In this document: positions 46,505-57,385 of the stretch, one piece after another | Layout of the letters: each line of letters begins with the position of its first letter | How positions within the stretch are numbered: position 1 is the stretch's first letter | DNA from: Burkholderia ubonensis subsp. mesacidophila | GTDB taxonomy: Bacteria; Pseudomonadota; Gammaproteobacteria; Burkholderiales; Burkholderiaceae | Assembly: GCF_002097715.1 (NCBI RefSeq) | Contig: NZ_CP020737.1 | Location: 3,038,001-3,102,000 of the forward strand | Direction: 5' to 3' | DNA length: 64,000 bases | Program-made: the position numbers and the translations under genes | Notes under the pieces: model-generated | Told to the model about the DNA's origin: nothing | The model's input: the letters and a program-made list of their open reading frames with translations, nothing else | The model's database searches: none

Positions 46505-48199
46505 CTAGCTCCTGCCGTTCTTGTCTTCCTCGCGCTCTTCCTTGTAGCGCGCCTCGAATTCGAGCAGGCGCGCGTTGAGCATCGACTGGTCGTAGAACGA
46601 CACGTCCTTTGCATCACGCGCGTCCTTCAGCTGGCGGATCGCCGCCGGCCACGCGCCGTCGAGCGCGAGCTTCTCCGCCTGCGCGCGGCGCCGCGCGAGC
46701 ATGTCACCCTTGCCGTCGCTCGCTTTCGCGAGATAGTCCCACCAGTCCGGCTGCTGCGGATCGGCCAGCGCCTGCGTCCGGGCGAGCGTCTGCGCTTCTC
46801 CGAAGCGGCGCGCGGCCAGGAGCGACTGCAGATGCACGACGATCGCCGCGTGCGACGCCGGCCAGCGCCGCTGCGCGAGCGCCGCGAGCCTCACCGCGTC
46901 GTCGGTGCGCCCCGCGCGGCGCGCGAGGTCCGCGGCGAGCACGTCGAGGCTCGGCGAGCTCGTGGCAGGATCGTCGTCGCGCCGCGCGCGCGCATCGAAC
47001 GCTGCGCGCGACGCCGCCAGCGCCTGGCCCGCCGCGTCGTACTGGCCGAGCAGCGTGTTCGCGAGCGCGACGCCGTACCAGTTCGCGGCGACGTTCGCCG
47101 CAGTGTGGTCGTCGATCTCGAGCTGCATCCGGCGCGCCTCGGCCGCGATGTCGGTGGGGGCACGGTTCTGCAGGATGCGCAGCCGGGCGCGCACGAACCC
47201 GTATTCGGCAGACTGGTGCGGCTGGCGGTACGGCGCGCGCCGCGCGCGATCCTCCATGTCGGCGATTCGTTCGCCGGTCAGCGGATGGGTGCGCGCATAG
47301 GCCGGCACGCCCGCATCGCCCATCGACGCGCGATCGAGCCGCTCGAAGAAACCCGGCATCCCGTACGGGTCGTAGCCCGCGCCCGCGAGCAGCTGGAAGC
47401 CGACGCGGTCCGCCTCGCGCTCCGCCGAGCGCGAGAAGCGCAGCTGGTTGTCGACCGCGTACGCCTGCCCGCCCATCGCGATCGCGCTGCCGAGATCGCC
47501 GCTGCGCGCGAGCACGCCCGCCAGCACGCCGAGCAGCATCGTCGCGAGCGCCGTATAGCCGGTCTTCTCGCTCGCGCCGATCATCCGCGCGATATGCCGC
47601 TGCAGCACGTGGCCCATCTCGTGGCCGACGACCGACGCGAGCTCGGACTCCGTCTGCGTCGTGATGAAGAGCCCGGTGTTGATGCCGATGAAGCCGCCCG
47701 GCATCGAGAATGCATTGATCTGCGCGTCGCGCACCGGGAACAGGTCGAAGTCGGGCGCATAGCCGCCGATGAAGCGCGCGGTGGCCGCGGCCGCGAGCCG
47801 CGCCGCCACCGCGTTCAGGTAATCGCGCGTGAGCCAGTCGTCGAGATAGTCGGGGTCGCGCCGCACCTCGCGCATCACCCGTTCGCCGAGCTTGCGCTCG
47901 GCCTGCGGCGTCAGCGCGCCGCCGGAGCCGTCACCGAGGTCGGGCAACTGCAGCGCCCGCAGCGGCGCGCGCAGGCCGGAGGCGGAATTCGACACGCCGG
48001 TGGCGCCGGAAAACCGGCTCTCGGCGCCGCCGTAGGTGCCGAATACGTCGGGCGCAATGCCGGACGGCACGGTCGAGATCGACGGAAGACCGGCGGGCGC
48101 CGCCTCGAGCGGCAACGCGCCCGTGCGTTGCGCGAAGCCGCTGGGCGGCAGCGCCAGGGCCGCCGACAGCAACGCGACAAGCAACTGTTTGACACGCAT
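46505..48199 (-). CDS. Periplasmic M48 metalloprotease with TPR region (BepA-like)
   Basis: Zinc metalloprotease of 564 aa resembling BepA/YfgC, which promotes outer-membrane protein assembly and degrades stalled LptD or BamA. There is a signal peptide (about residues 1-22), the zinc motif HEMGH near residue 191 with the glycine-rich follow-up, and the SREADRVGF-like helix supplying the third ligand (SRSAEREADRVGF). The C-terminal half is Ala/Leu-rich with TPR-like helices. ATG 48199 directly precedes the signal peptide; the longer open frame upstream is dropped. Convergent with the preceding plus-strand genes and divergent from moaC. Confidence 0.88.
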   Translation of the reverse strand: MRVKQLLVALLSAALALPPSGFAQRTGALPLEAAPAGLPSISTVPSGIAPDVFGTYGGAESRFSGATGVSNSASGLRAPLRALQLPDLGDGSGGALTPQAERKLGERVMREVRRDPDYLDDWLTRDYLNAVAARLAAAATARFIGGYAPDFDLFPVRDAQINAFSMPGGFIGINTGLFITTQTESELASVVGHEMGHVLQRHIARMIGASEKTGYTALATMLLGVLAGVLARSGDLGSAIAMGGQAYAVDNQLRFSRSAEREADRVGFQLLAGAGYDPYGMPGFFERLDRASMGDAGVPAYARTHPLTGERIADMEDRARRAPYRQPHQSAEYGFVRARLRILQNRAPTDIAAEARRMQLEIDDHTAANVAANWYGVALANTLLGQYDAAGQALAASRAAFDARARRDDDPATSSPSLDVLAADLARRAGRTDDAVRLAALAQRRWPASHAAIVVHLQSLLAARRFGEAQTLARTQALADPQQPDWWDYLAKASDGKGDMLARRRAQAEKLALDGAWPAAIRQLKDARDAKDVSFYDQSMLNARLLEFEARYKEEREEDKNGRS

Positions 48200-48423
48200 G
48201 GCAGGATGATCGCGACGCCGTCCCGCGCGCGGCGCGCGCCTCGCGGCGATTGGTATGAATATCGTGGCCATTGTACCGGCGCCGGCCCGGCTGTCCCGCA
48301 CGGATCGTCCGCCGGTTGTGTCCCGGCGGCGCGAGCGCCCGCTGCTATGATAGGCGCCCTTCAAGCTATGCACGGGATCGAACCGGACGCCCGAACGGCG
48401 GGTTCGATCGACAGGAGCACGAC

Positions 48424-48903
48424 ATGTCTGGACTCACCCATTTCGACGCCGCCGGCCACGCACACATGGTCGACGTCGGCGGCAAGCAGGAAACGCAGCG
48501 TATCGCCATCGCACGCGGCACGATCCGGATGCTGCCGGCGACGTTCGAGCTGATCCGCGACGGCAAGGCGAAAAAAGGCGACGTGCTCGGCGTCGCGCGC
48601 ATCGCGGCGATCCAGGGCGCGAAGCGCACCGCCGACCTGATTCCGCTGTGCCATCCGCTCGCGCTGACCCGCGTCGCGGTCGATTTCGAGCTCGACGACG
48701 CGCTGCCGGGCGTGCGCTGCGTCGCGCAGGTCGAGACGTTCGGGCGGACCGGCGTCGAGATGGAGGCGCTCACCGCGGTGCAGGTCGGGCTCCTGACCGT
48801 GTACGACATGTGCAAGGCGGTCGATCGCGGGATGGTGATTACCGACGTGAGCGTGCGGGAGAAGCGCGGCGGGAAATCGGGGGACTGGAAGGCGGAAGCG
48901 TAA
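48424..48903 (+). CDS. moaC: Cyclic pyranopterin monophosphate synthase
   Basis: Molybdenum cofactor biosynthesis enzyme of 159 aa, forming cyclic pyranopterin monophosphate from the MoaA product. Characteristic segments are the [18 protein letters not shown] start, [24 protein letters not shown] and the C-terminal [12 protein letters not shown]. The start at 48424 is the conserved one; an upstream in-frame ATG would add 51 spurious residues. No other moa genes are in the window. Confidence 0.96.
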   Translation: MSGLTHFDAAGHAHMVDVGGKQETQRIAIARGTIRMLPATFELIRDGKAKKGDVLGVARIAAIQGAKRTADLIPLCHPLALTRVAVDFELDDALPGVRCVAQVETFGRTGVEMEALTAVQVGLLTVYDMCKAVDRGMVITDVSVREKRGGKSGDWKAEA

Positions 48904-49232
48904 ACGCTGATTCGGCGCTGAAAGGCTGCGTAACCGGAACGCGTTCGCCGTACGGCTACACGGTAGCCCGATCAGACATGTGCAAGGCCGCTGGATACGC
49001 CACCATCACAAAAACAATTCATGAGAGATCTGCTCCCCCGCCCCGAGCCACGGCGCCCGCTGCCGGCCGCGCCGCCGGCCATCCTGCTGGCCGCAACCCT
49101 GCTGTGCACGCCGGCGGCCGCGCACGCGCATGACACCGGCATCGCCGCATCCGGGCTCCGCGCACAGCTGAATTGCTCGACGACCGCGCGCTGGCCGCTG
49201 CCGAAGGAACGCGCGGTGCTTGTATGTTTAAG

Positions 49233-50380
<1,148 letters not shown>

Positions 50381-51025
50381 CTCGCTAGACGGTTACTCAG
50401 AACGGCCGGCGTGTCGATTTCGGGCTTCGCCGGGGATGGCGGTGTGATCGTCGACGCGCGGCACGATGATCCGGACGATCGCTGGTCCGAAATGCGTTTC
50501 CGGTTTCCGCAACCGTTGACGATCGACGGCTACCCGGTGAGCGTCATTCATCTCTATCGACAGCCGTCCGGCGACACCCCTGCCGACGAAGACCTGAAGG
50601 TCTATGCGCAGACGAGCGGCGATGTTGCCGCATACGCGCGCGACCGCCGGCTGGCTCCGGTGCCGACACCCGCGCCGTGGGCCATGAATGTAGGCGAGAA
50701 CGCGGAGGACGACGCGGCCCCGGCGTTCAAGGCGACGTACGCCGCGTGGACGAAGCCGCTGACGAAGGCTCAGGCGCGTGCGCTGTCCAGCCCCACCGGC
50801 ACCTACGTCCTGCCCGGCCGCCACCGCCTGCCGGCGCTGCGCTTCGCCGGCCCCCTCGCCGGCGCGCCGGGCCAGTTCGCATTCGGCTGCCGGATCTTCG
50901 GTTCGGAAGCGAGTCCCGTGGAAGGCCTGTAAAGCTGCCGCGGGTGCTGCCCGCCCGCTTTCAATTGCATTGCCCGGCGCAGGCCGCTACGGTGGCCGGC
51001 CGGCAAACTACCCTCCGGGTTCCGG

Positions 51026-52237
51026 ATGAAAACAATCCAAAAAATCGCCGCCGTGGCGCTGTGCCTCGCATCCGCCGCCCCGTCCATCGTCCACGCCGCC
51101 AGCAGTTGCCCCGCCGCGGACACCGCCGCGCGCGCGGCGATCAGCGCACGGCATCGCCTGATGAAGATCCCGAGCCCGCAAAGCGACGACAATGGCGAAG
51201 GGGTCTTGCCGGCGCAACAGGACGCGATCCGCGCGTACAAGCAGGCGCTCGTCGACGCGATCGACGCGCGGCTCGCGTGCAGCGACGAACGCGTCGAGCC
51301 GGCCGCCCTGCAACGCACGCTCGCCGCGGCGCTCGGCGTATCGGCCCAATCGAGCGAGCCGGATTCCGGTTCGCCGTTCGGGCGCAATCCCACCGTGGCC
51401 GTGGAACGCGCGACCACGCCCCGGCCGCTTGTCCTCGTGCGCGCCGGCTTCGACGTCACCTGCGGCGACGACAACCTGCTCGCCGGCTATGCATGGGACA
51501 ACAGCGGGGACAACGGCGGCTGGCGGCGCGTGCTGCGCTGGCAGAGCGACGACTACAAGGACGTCTCCGGCGCGTACGGCAGGGGCTTCGAATTCGCGGC
51601 GCTGCCGGGCGGACAGGTGGTGGTCGTGCACGGCACGCCGTGGTGCACGTCGACGTGGACGCACTTCGTCGCCGACGTGATCGTCCCGGCGAGCGGCGCG
51701 GCGCCTCAGCGCGCGGTGTTCCGGATGGGCAAGGACTATTGGTTCGACGAAGACAACTTCCGGCTGAAGACACGCCCCGACGGTTTCGAGCTGCGTGCGG
51801 CTGTGCACTCGATCGACTTCGACCTGCTGGCGCGGCCGGGCATCTACCGCTATCGGCTGGACGGCGACACCGTGCACCGGGTGCAGCCCGCCGCCGCAAA
51901 CGGCCGGGACTTCGTCGACGAATGGCTGAAAGTCGACGACACGCTCGCGCGCGAATGGAGCGACCCGGCGTCGGTCGCTACCGTGTTGAAAGCGCGGCAT
52001 GCGCTCGACGAACAACGCAAGGCGCCCGGCACGTCGTTCGGGTACGGTGCGGTGCGCGGCTGCTCGACCGCGAAGGATCGCTTCCAGGTCGAGATCGCAC
52101 TGACCGGCAAGTCAGGGCAAACCGTCGCGAAGCGCTACGGCCTGATCCGCCAGGAGGCCAACGGTTTCACGATGCTCGGATTGCAGGACGCGCCGGAGCC
52201 GACCTGCCGCGGCGCAAACCTGATGCCGCGGCACTGA
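51026..52237 (+). CDS. Exported protein of unknown function
   Basis: A 403-aa protein with a clear Sec signal (cleavage after VHAA, about residue 25). The mature part has several Cys (C28, C85, C143 and others) that could form disulfides and W/G/D-rich strand-like stretches such as GYAWDNSGDNGGW and GKDYWFDEDNFRLK. I recognise no named domain. It follows the disrupted gene by 93 nt in the same direction, and the two may have formed one locus of exported proteins. Substrate or role is unknown. Confidence 0.75.
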   Translation: MKTIQKIAAVALCLASAAPSIVHAASSCPAADTAARAAISARHRLMKIPSPQSDDNGEGVLPAQQDAIRAYKQALVDAIDARLACSDERVEPAALQRTLAAALGVSAQSSEPDSGSPFGRNPTVAVERATTPRPLVLVRAGFDVTCGDDNLLAGYAWDNSGDNGGWRRVLRWQSDDYKDVSGAYGRGFEFAALPGGQVVVVHGTPWCTSTWTHFVADVIVPASGAAPQRAVFRMGKDYWFDEDNFRLKTRPDGFELRAAVHSIDFDLLARPGIYRYRLDGDTVHRVQPAAANGRDFVDEWLKVDDTLAREWSDPASVATVLKARHALDEQRKAPGTSFGYGAVRGCSTAKDRFQVEIALTGKSGQTVAKRYGLIRQEANGFTMLGLQDAPEPTCRGANLMPRH

Positions 52238-52264
52238 TCCACACGGGCGGCCTCGCCGCGAGCG

Positions 52265-52612
52265 TCAGCCGCCGCGCCGCGGCTCGAACACGAACGGCTG
52301 CGTCAGCGTGAACGGATTCGCCGCGGGCCCCGTCTGCGAGCAGGTCGCACGCGACATCGCTTCGGCCGCTGCCCGGTCCGCGGCGGCATTGCGGCTGCTG
52401 GTCGTGATCGTCACGTTTTCCGCCACCCCGGAGGTCGTCATCAGCGCCCGCACCAGCACGGTCGCGGGACGCGTGAGCGGCTTCGCCGTCTCCGGGTAGA
52501 CGGCGCGCGGGATGCTGCACGTCAGCTTGCTGTCTTGCTGCGAAGACACCGCGCAGCCGGCGAGCAGCGCGGCGGCGACGGGCAGCAACAGATAGGTCGG
52601 GCAGGTAGCCAT
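52265..52612 (-). CDS. Small lipoprotein with TonB-C-like domain
   Basis: A 115-aa predicted lipoprotein (lipobox LAGC, Cys20). The mature part carries YPETAKPLTRPATVLVRALMTTSGVAENVTITTSSRN followed by a paired helix with a conserved Cys and ends FVFEPRRGG. The pattern resembles the C-terminal domain of TonB/energy transducer proteins, which here lacks a membrane anchor and proline-rich arm. It overlaps nothing and is convergent with the exported protein gene. Function unknown. Confidence 0.7.
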   Translation of the reverse strand: MATCPTYLLLPVAAALLAGCAVSSQQDSKLTCSIPRAVYPETAKPLTRPATVLVRALMTTSGVAENVTITTSSRNAAADRAAAEAMSRATCSQTGPAANPFTLTQPFVFEPRRGG

Positions 52613-53002
52613 GTTCGATTGGAATTCCGCAGCGTTGCGTCAGGATGGATTCGCCGCATCCCGGTTGCCGGTCGTGGTGCAGCGCCTGCCCGGCCGACCG
52701 TGCCCGGTCATCGGCGGCGCGCCCGCGACGGCAGGCCAGCCCGTGCGAGCCGCCCGACCGCCTTCCCCGAGGCGTCGATGACCGGATACCGCGCGTCGCG
52801 ATACCCGCACGGATCGGCGGGACGCGCAGCGCTTCGGCGCATTGTGCGCGCCGTTCCCGCCCGATGGCGGCGATTTGACAATACTTGACGTGAATCCCGT
52901 CAATGCCCGCGGAATCCATGCGATCCGCGACGTAATCGACGTCAACCGATGCGCGCGGGTGCGCGTCGCGCAATCGTCGTTCCCGACGATTGCGCGACGG
53001 GA
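52613..53002. other. Gene-poor region with inverted repeat and possible gene remnant
   Basis: About 390 bp without an intact gene. The minus strand at 52708-52815 can be read as a CBS-domain-like C-terminus ending at a TGA (RYPVIDASGKAVGRL), suggesting a decayed gene. A perfect hairpin lies at 52965-52998. I see nothing else. Confidence 0.4.
52965..52998. repeat. Perfect 15-bp inverted repeat next to pglL stop
   Basis: GTCGCGCAATCGTCG (52965-52979) and its exact reverse complement (52984-52998) flank TTCC, just past the pglL stop. There is no T-run. It may still stop leftward transcription or mark a recombination or protein-binding site. Confidence 0.7.
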
Positions 53003-54796
53003 TCACTCGTCGTCTTCGTCGTCCGACTCGTCGAGCGCGTCGGCCGGCACTTCCCCGTACTTCGCGACCAAGGCCGCCTTGAAGGCCTTCAGCGACGGCT
53101 GTTCGTCACACAGCTTGTACAGCGCCGCGAGCTGCTGCGGCCAGTCCTTCAGTTCCTTCGCGAAGACATGCAGGCGCGCGACCGTATCCAGCGCGTCGGC
53201 GTCGCGGCCGTCCAGCGCCTGCAGCACCGCATAGCGACGCAGCACCGTCTCGCCGGGCAACAGCGCGATCGCGCGTTCGTGCGCCTCCAGCTTGGCCGGC
53301 AGGGCGTCGCGCGAGAGCGTGAGCAGCGTCGCCGCGCCGTAGTCGCCCCATGCGCCGAACAGCAGCGACGGCGCGTCGCGATACTGCGCGGCCGGGTCAG
53401 TGCCGTAATACAGCACTTCCGCGCGCTGGTAGTCGCGCAACACCGGCAGCGCCGCGAGCAGGCCGCCGAACGTCAGCAGCGCGAACAGCGCAAACGCCGC
53501 GCGGCCCGGCACGACGCGCAGCGGCTTCGGCTCGAGCAGGCCGATCACGAACATCGCCGGCAGCAGGAAGAACATGTACTGCTGCGGATACTCGACCAGC
53601 GCGTGCATCAGCAGCACGCCGACCAACGCGAAACCGAACACGCGCGTGCTCGTCTGCGGCGCGCGCAGCGCGCGCACGAACCACAGCACGAGCGTGACGA
53701 CGAGCACGCCGAGGCCGAGCAGGCCGGATTTCGCGAGCAGGTCGATGAAGATGTCGTGCGAGTTGTTCGCGATCTCGACGCCGCCGAGCGCACGCGCGAG
53801 CGCGAACTGGTGCGACGGGAACTCGCCCCAGCCGACGCCGAGCAGCGGATGCTCGCGGAACATCGCGAGGCCGTACTTCCAGAGCGCGAGGCGCGGCGCG
53901 ATCTGGCCCGCGTCGCGCATCCGTTCGGCCGCCGACTCCGCGAGATTCAGGTGATAGTGCAGGTTCGCCCAGCGCACCGCGCCGTTCACCGCGACGAACA
54001 CGGCGACGAGCAGGACGGGCATCAGCCACGCGCGCGCGCGCACGTTGGCCGGCGCGCGCGGATTGCCGCGCGATTCGGCCCACGCCATCCAGAAGCCGGC
54101 GACCACCATCACCGCAACCTGCAGCCACGGCCCGCGCGACACGGTGAGCGCGAGCCCGCCCGACAGCACGACCGACAGCATGAGCCACGCCCACACGGCG
54201 AGCCGGCGCGTCTGCACCAGATACAGCGCGCCGGCGAGCGCGAACGCGATGTAGGTCGCCAGGTGGTTCGCCTGCGCCATGTTGCCGTACGGCCGGCGGT
54301 CGGCCGCAATGTTGTACACGACAACGAACGGCGACAGCGCCGACTCGAGCCGGAACAACTGCACGACCTGGCAGAACACGGCGAACACGCCGCCGATCAG
54401 CAACGCGCCCGCCATGATCCGCGCCGTCGCTTCCGCGAGCTGCTCGCGCGCGAGCACGTAGCCCGCCTGCATCGCGACCAGCGCCGCGCCGAGGTAGCCG
54501 ACGGCCAGCCAGTTCATCGACGGCACCCGCAGCGGCATCAGCGCGACCTGCGCGACGAGCACCGCCGCGAAGCCGAGCGGCGCGGCGAACGCGGCCGGCG
54601 CCGCGAACGGCGCGGCCGGCCGGCTCGTCCGCACGAGCAGGATCACGGACGCGCCCAGCAGCAGATACAGCGCCAGCGCGGAAAACTCGGAATAGAAGGT
54701 CGGAATCGGATACGTGTGATTCGTGATCGCGTACGGCACGATCAGGGCGACCGCCAGCGCGACGAGCGGCAACGAGCGGGAAAAAGAAGTGGGCAT
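53003..54796 (-). CDS. pglL: PglL-type O-oligosaccharyltransferase (Wzy_C family)
   Basis: Integral membrane protein of about 597 aa with twelve or so hydrophobic segments, a periplasmic loop with the conserved GNMAQANHLATY motif of PglL-type enzymes, a Wzy_C domain (GVGWGEFPSHQFAL, NNSHDIFIDLLAKSGLLG), and a soluble acidic C-terminal region with TPR-like helices. It transfers preassembled glycans to Ser/Thr of periplasmic proteins. The pilin gene immediately upstream is a plausible acceptor. The ATG at 54796 is chosen because it starts the first membrane segment; the longer upstream frame is polar. O-antigen ligase is the main alternative but the pilin pairing favours PglL. Confidence 0.82.
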   Translation of the reverse strand: MPTSFSRSLPLVALAVALIVPYAITNHTYPIPTFYSEFSALALYLLLGASVILLVRTSRPAAPFAAPAAFAAPLGFAAVLVAQVALMPLRVPSMNWLAVGYLGAALVAMQAGYVLAREQLAEATARIMAGALLIGGVFAVFCQVVQLFRLESALSPFVVVYNIAADRRPYGNMAQANHLATYIAFALAGALYLVQTRRLAVWAWLMLSVVLSGGLALTVSRGPWLQVAVMVVAGFWMAWAESRGNPRAPANVRARAWLMPVLLVAVFVAVNGAVRWANLHYHLNLAESAAERMRDAGQIAPRLALWKYGLAMFREHPLLGVGWGEFPSHQFALARALGGVEIANNSHDIFIDLLAKSGLLGLGVLVVTLVLWFVRALRAPQTSTRVFGFALVGVLLMHALVEYPQQYMFFLLPAMFVIGLLEPKPLRVVPGRAAFALFALLTFGGLLAALPVLRDYQRAEVLYYGTDPAAQYRDAPSLLFGAWGDYGAATLLTLSRDALPAKLEAHERAIALLPGETVLRRYAVLQALDGRDADALDTVARLHVFAKELKDWPQQLAALYKLCDEQPSLKAFKAALVAKYGEVPADALDESDDEDDE

Positions 54797-54927
54797 GAGC
54801 AAACCGGATATCAGCAACCGGCGCACTATACAAAACTTTCCCCGCTCTGTGCGGCGCGGTGGCGCGGAACGCACGGCCGGCGGACCCGATACCGCTCCCG
54901 GCCCCGCCCGGTCGCGCAGCCCACGCG

Positions 54928-55524
54928 CTACGCGCGGCACTCCGCCGGCGCGTACTTGGCCGGCAGTGTGGCGCTGTCGGCCGGCAGCGGCCCCGCGCCC
55001 GGCGCCGGCAGCGACGACGCCTGTTTGCCGGCGGCGAAGCACTCCCACGTGATCGCGCCGGCCTGCATCGCGCCTTTCTTGAGCGCGACCCGGGCCGTCG
55101 GCGCATCGGCCTTGTCGGGCGTCGACGGCACCAGCACGAGCGTGTTCGTGCCGGCAGCCGCGACCCGGGCGGTAAAGACGACCGAAATCTGGCCAGTGTC
55201 GTCGTCGATCTGCACCGACTCGACATTGCGGGTCGCGGCCGGCGGGCTGTAGCCGCCGGCGAGGCCCGCGCCGCTCGCCGCGTTGTCCGCGACCGCAAGC
55301 CGCGCGGACGACGCGAGCGCGAGCCCCTCGCCGACCCGCGAGCGCGCGAGGTAATCCTGGTAGGCGGGAATCGCATAGGCGGCAATGACGCCGACGATCG
55401 CCAGCACGATCATCAGCTCGATCAGCGTGAACCCGCCGGGATGCCAGCGCAGCGCGGGCCGGCGCACCCGTCGCAGGTCGACGGCGAAACGGCGGAACAG
55501 GGAAACGGAAAAGGCTTCGAACAT
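54928..55524 (-). CDS. pilA: Type IV pilin (PilA-like)
   Basis: Type IV major pilin or pseudopilin of 198 aa. The prepilin peptidase site is [34 protein letters not shown], with Glu5 and the hydrophobic N-terminal helix. Two Cys near the C-terminus would form the D-region disulfide. From the chosen ATG at 55524 the leader is about 30 residues, basic and unusually long; a GTG nearer the site would give about 12. The ribosome binding site CGGAG is near the chosen ATG. Located upstream of a PglL-like oligosaccharyltransferase gene, which may glycosylate it. Confidence 0.88.
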   Translation of the reverse strand: MFEAFSVSLFRRFAVDLRRVRRPALRWHPGGFTLIELMIVLAIVGVIAAYAIPAYQDYLARSRVGEGLALASSARLAVADNAASGAGLAGGYSPPAATRNVESVQIDDDTGQISVVFTARVAAAGTNTLVLVPSTPDKADAPTARVALKKGAMQAGAITWECFAAGKQASSLPAPGAGPLPADSATLPAKYAPAECRA

Positions 55525-55540
55525 GACAGGCTCCGGAAAC

Positions 55541-55580
55541 GAAAAACGCCTGCCGAACGGACGTGCGGACAGGCGTTTCG
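55541..55580 (-). terminator. Terminator of terC
   Basis: Hairpin with arms AAACGCCTG (55544-55552) and CAGGCGTTT (55570-55578), with CCG/CGG inside. Read leftward it is followed by a T-tract (A-run at 55542-55546 on the plus strand). Confidence 0.75.
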
Positions 55581-55630
55581 ATCGTAGCCAGCGCGCCGCG
55601 CGGCCGGCAGTCGGCCGGACGGCCAACGCG

Positions 55631-56344
55631 TCAGGGCGAGCCGGATGCGCCCGACGCGCCGCGCCGTTTCCTCAGCGCGTAGCCGGCCGCGACGACGAAC
55701 AACGCGCCGGCCACGCTCGCGCCGTAGATCGCGGCCGGCGTGTCGAGCAGCGGCCAGCGGTCGCCGGCCGGGTCGTTCACCATCAGCCCGCCGGCGATCC
55801 AGCCGAGCAGCCCCGCGCCGAGCGTGACGACTACGGGGAAGCGGTCGAGCATCTTCAGCACCAGCGTGCTGCCCCACACGATGATCGGCACGCTGACGAC
55901 GAGCCCGAAGATCACGAGCGCGAGCCGGTGCCCCGGATCGGCCCGCTCCGCCGCCCCGGCGATCGCGATCACGTTGTCGAGGCTCATCACCGCGTCGGCG
56001 ATCACGATCGTCTTCACGGCCGCCCACAGCTTGTCGGCCGGCTTGATGTCGTCGTGCGCGTCGCCGGCGGGCGCCATCAGCTTGATGCCGATCCACAGCA
56101 GCAGCACGCCGCCCGCGAACTTCAGGAACGGCACGTCGAGCAGCGCGACCGCGAACGCGATCAGCACGATCCGCAGCAGGATCGCGCCGGCGGTGCCCCA
56201 GATGACGCCGCGCAGACGCTGGTTCGCCGGCAGGTTGCGGCACGCGAGCGCGATCACGACCGCGTTGTCGCCGCCGAGCAGGATGTCGATGGCGACGATC
56301 TGAAGCACGGCGCCCCAGTGGAGCGTGGACAGGAATTCGAGCAT
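55631..56344 (-). CDS. TerC-family membrane protein
   Basis: Integral membrane protein of 237 aa with about seven hydrophobic segments and the TerC signature acidic residues: [13 protein letters not shown] in the N-terminal part and [13 protein letters not shown] later. TerC-like proteins are associated with tellurite resistance or with manganese export and metal loading of exported enzymes; which applies here is not clear. The ATG at 56344 begins at the first helix; the upstream extension is dropped. Between sucD and pilA in a leftward series, with terminators on either side. Confidence 0.88.
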   Translation of the reverse strand: MLEFLSTLHWGAVLQIVAIDILLGGDNAVVIALACRNLPANQRLRGVIWGTAGAILLRIVLIAFAVALLDVPFLKFAGGVLLLWIGIKLMAPAGDAHDDIKPADKLWAAVKTIVIADAVMSLDNVIAIAGAAERADPGHRLALVIFGLVVSVPIIVWGSTLVLKMLDRFPVVVTLGAGLLGWIAGGLMVNDPAGDRWPLLDTPAAIYGASVAGALFVVAAGYALRKRRGASGASGSP

Positions 56345-56385
56345 GGGTGGACGTTGCCTGACGACCGCATGTCGCGAGCGTAACA

Positions 56386-56415
56386 AAAAAAACGCCGGCA
56401 AAGCCGGCGTTTTCT
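56386..56415 (-). terminator. Terminator of the sucCD operon
   Basis: Perfect stem AAAACGCCGGC (56389-56399) / GCCGGCGTTTT (56403-56413) with loop AAA, followed leftward by a T-run. Confidence 0.92.
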
Positions 56416-56435
56416 GCGGACATCCCGTGAGGAAC

Positions 56436-57317
56436 TTACAGCGCCTTCTTCAGCAGACGGCCCATTTCCGACGGGTTGCGCGTGACGGTGATGCCGCACG
56501 CTTCCATGATTTCCAGCTTCGCTTCGGCCGTATCCGCACCGCCCGAGATCAGCGCGCCGGCGTGGCCCATGCGCTTGCCCGGAGGCGCCGTGACGCCCGC
56601 GATGAAGCCGACGACCGGCTTCTTCATGTTGTCCTTGATCCACTGCGCGGCGTTCGCTTCGTCCGGACCGCCGATCTCGCCGATCATCACGACCGCATCC
56701 GTATCCGGATCGTCGTTGAACATCTTCATGACGTCGATGTGCTTCAGACCGTTGATCGGGTCGCCGCCGATGCCGACTGCCGACGACTGGCCGAGGCCCA
56801 GTGCCGTCAGCTGTGCAACGGCTTCATACGTCAGCGTGCCCGAACGCGACACGACGCCGATGCGGCCCTTGCGGTGGATGTGACCCGGCATGATGCCGAT
56901 CTTCAGTTCGTCCGGCGTGATCGTGCCCGGGCAGTTCGGCCCGAGCAGCAGCGTCTTGCGGCCTTCGCGGCGCATGCGGTCCTTCACTTCGATCATGTCG
57001 CGGACCGGGATGCCTTCCGTGATGCAGATCGCGAGATCCAGATCGGCTTCGACCGCTTCCCAGATCGCAGCGGCAGCGCCTGCCGGCGGCACGTAGATGA
57101 CCGACACGGTTGCGCCGGTTTCTTCCTTCGCTTCCTTGACGCTTGCGTAGATCGGAATGCCTTCGAAATCTTCGCCGGCCTTCTTCGGGTTCACGCCAGC
57201 GACGAATGCTTCGCGGCCGTTTGCATATTCACGGCAGGCGCGCGTGTGGAACTGACCGGTTTTGCCGGTAATGCCCTGCGTGATGACCTTCGTGTCCTTG
57301 TTGATCAGAATCGACAT
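56436..57317 (-). CDS. sucD: Succinyl-CoA ligase (ADP-forming), alpha subunit
   Basis: Alpha subunit of the citric-acid-cycle enzyme interconverting succinyl-CoA and succinate with substrate-level ATP formation, 293 aa. The CoA-binding N-terminus ([19 protein letters not shown]), the [13 protein letters not shown] region and the phospho-histidine in the [10 protein letters not shown] motif near residue 246 are present. It lies 68 nt downstream of sucC and closes that operon at a strong terminator. Confidence 0.97.
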   Translation of the reverse strand: MSILINKDTKVITQGITGKTGQFHTRACREYANGREAFVAGVNPKKAGEDFEGIPIYASVKEAKEETGATVSVIYVPPAGAAAAIWEAVEADLDLAICITEGIPVRDMIEVKDRMRREGRKTLLLGPNCPGTITPDELKIGIMPGHIHRKGRIGVVSRSGTLTYEAVAQLTALGLGQSSAVGIGGDPINGLKHIDVMKMFNDDPDTDAVVMIGEIGGPDEANAAQWIKDNMKKPVVGFIAGVTAPPGKRMGHAGALISGGADTAEAKLEIMEACGITVTRNPSEMGRLLKKAL

Positions 57318-57385
57318 GTATTGACCTCTGTTCGATTGGCGTCGCGTGTCTGCCGCGCCGCCATGCTTATTCGACGACGATAGCG

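Noticed and set aside
52640..53006. Open frames in the region after the small lipoprotein
   Set aside because: No protein-like composition apart from the possible CBS-like tail reported separately.
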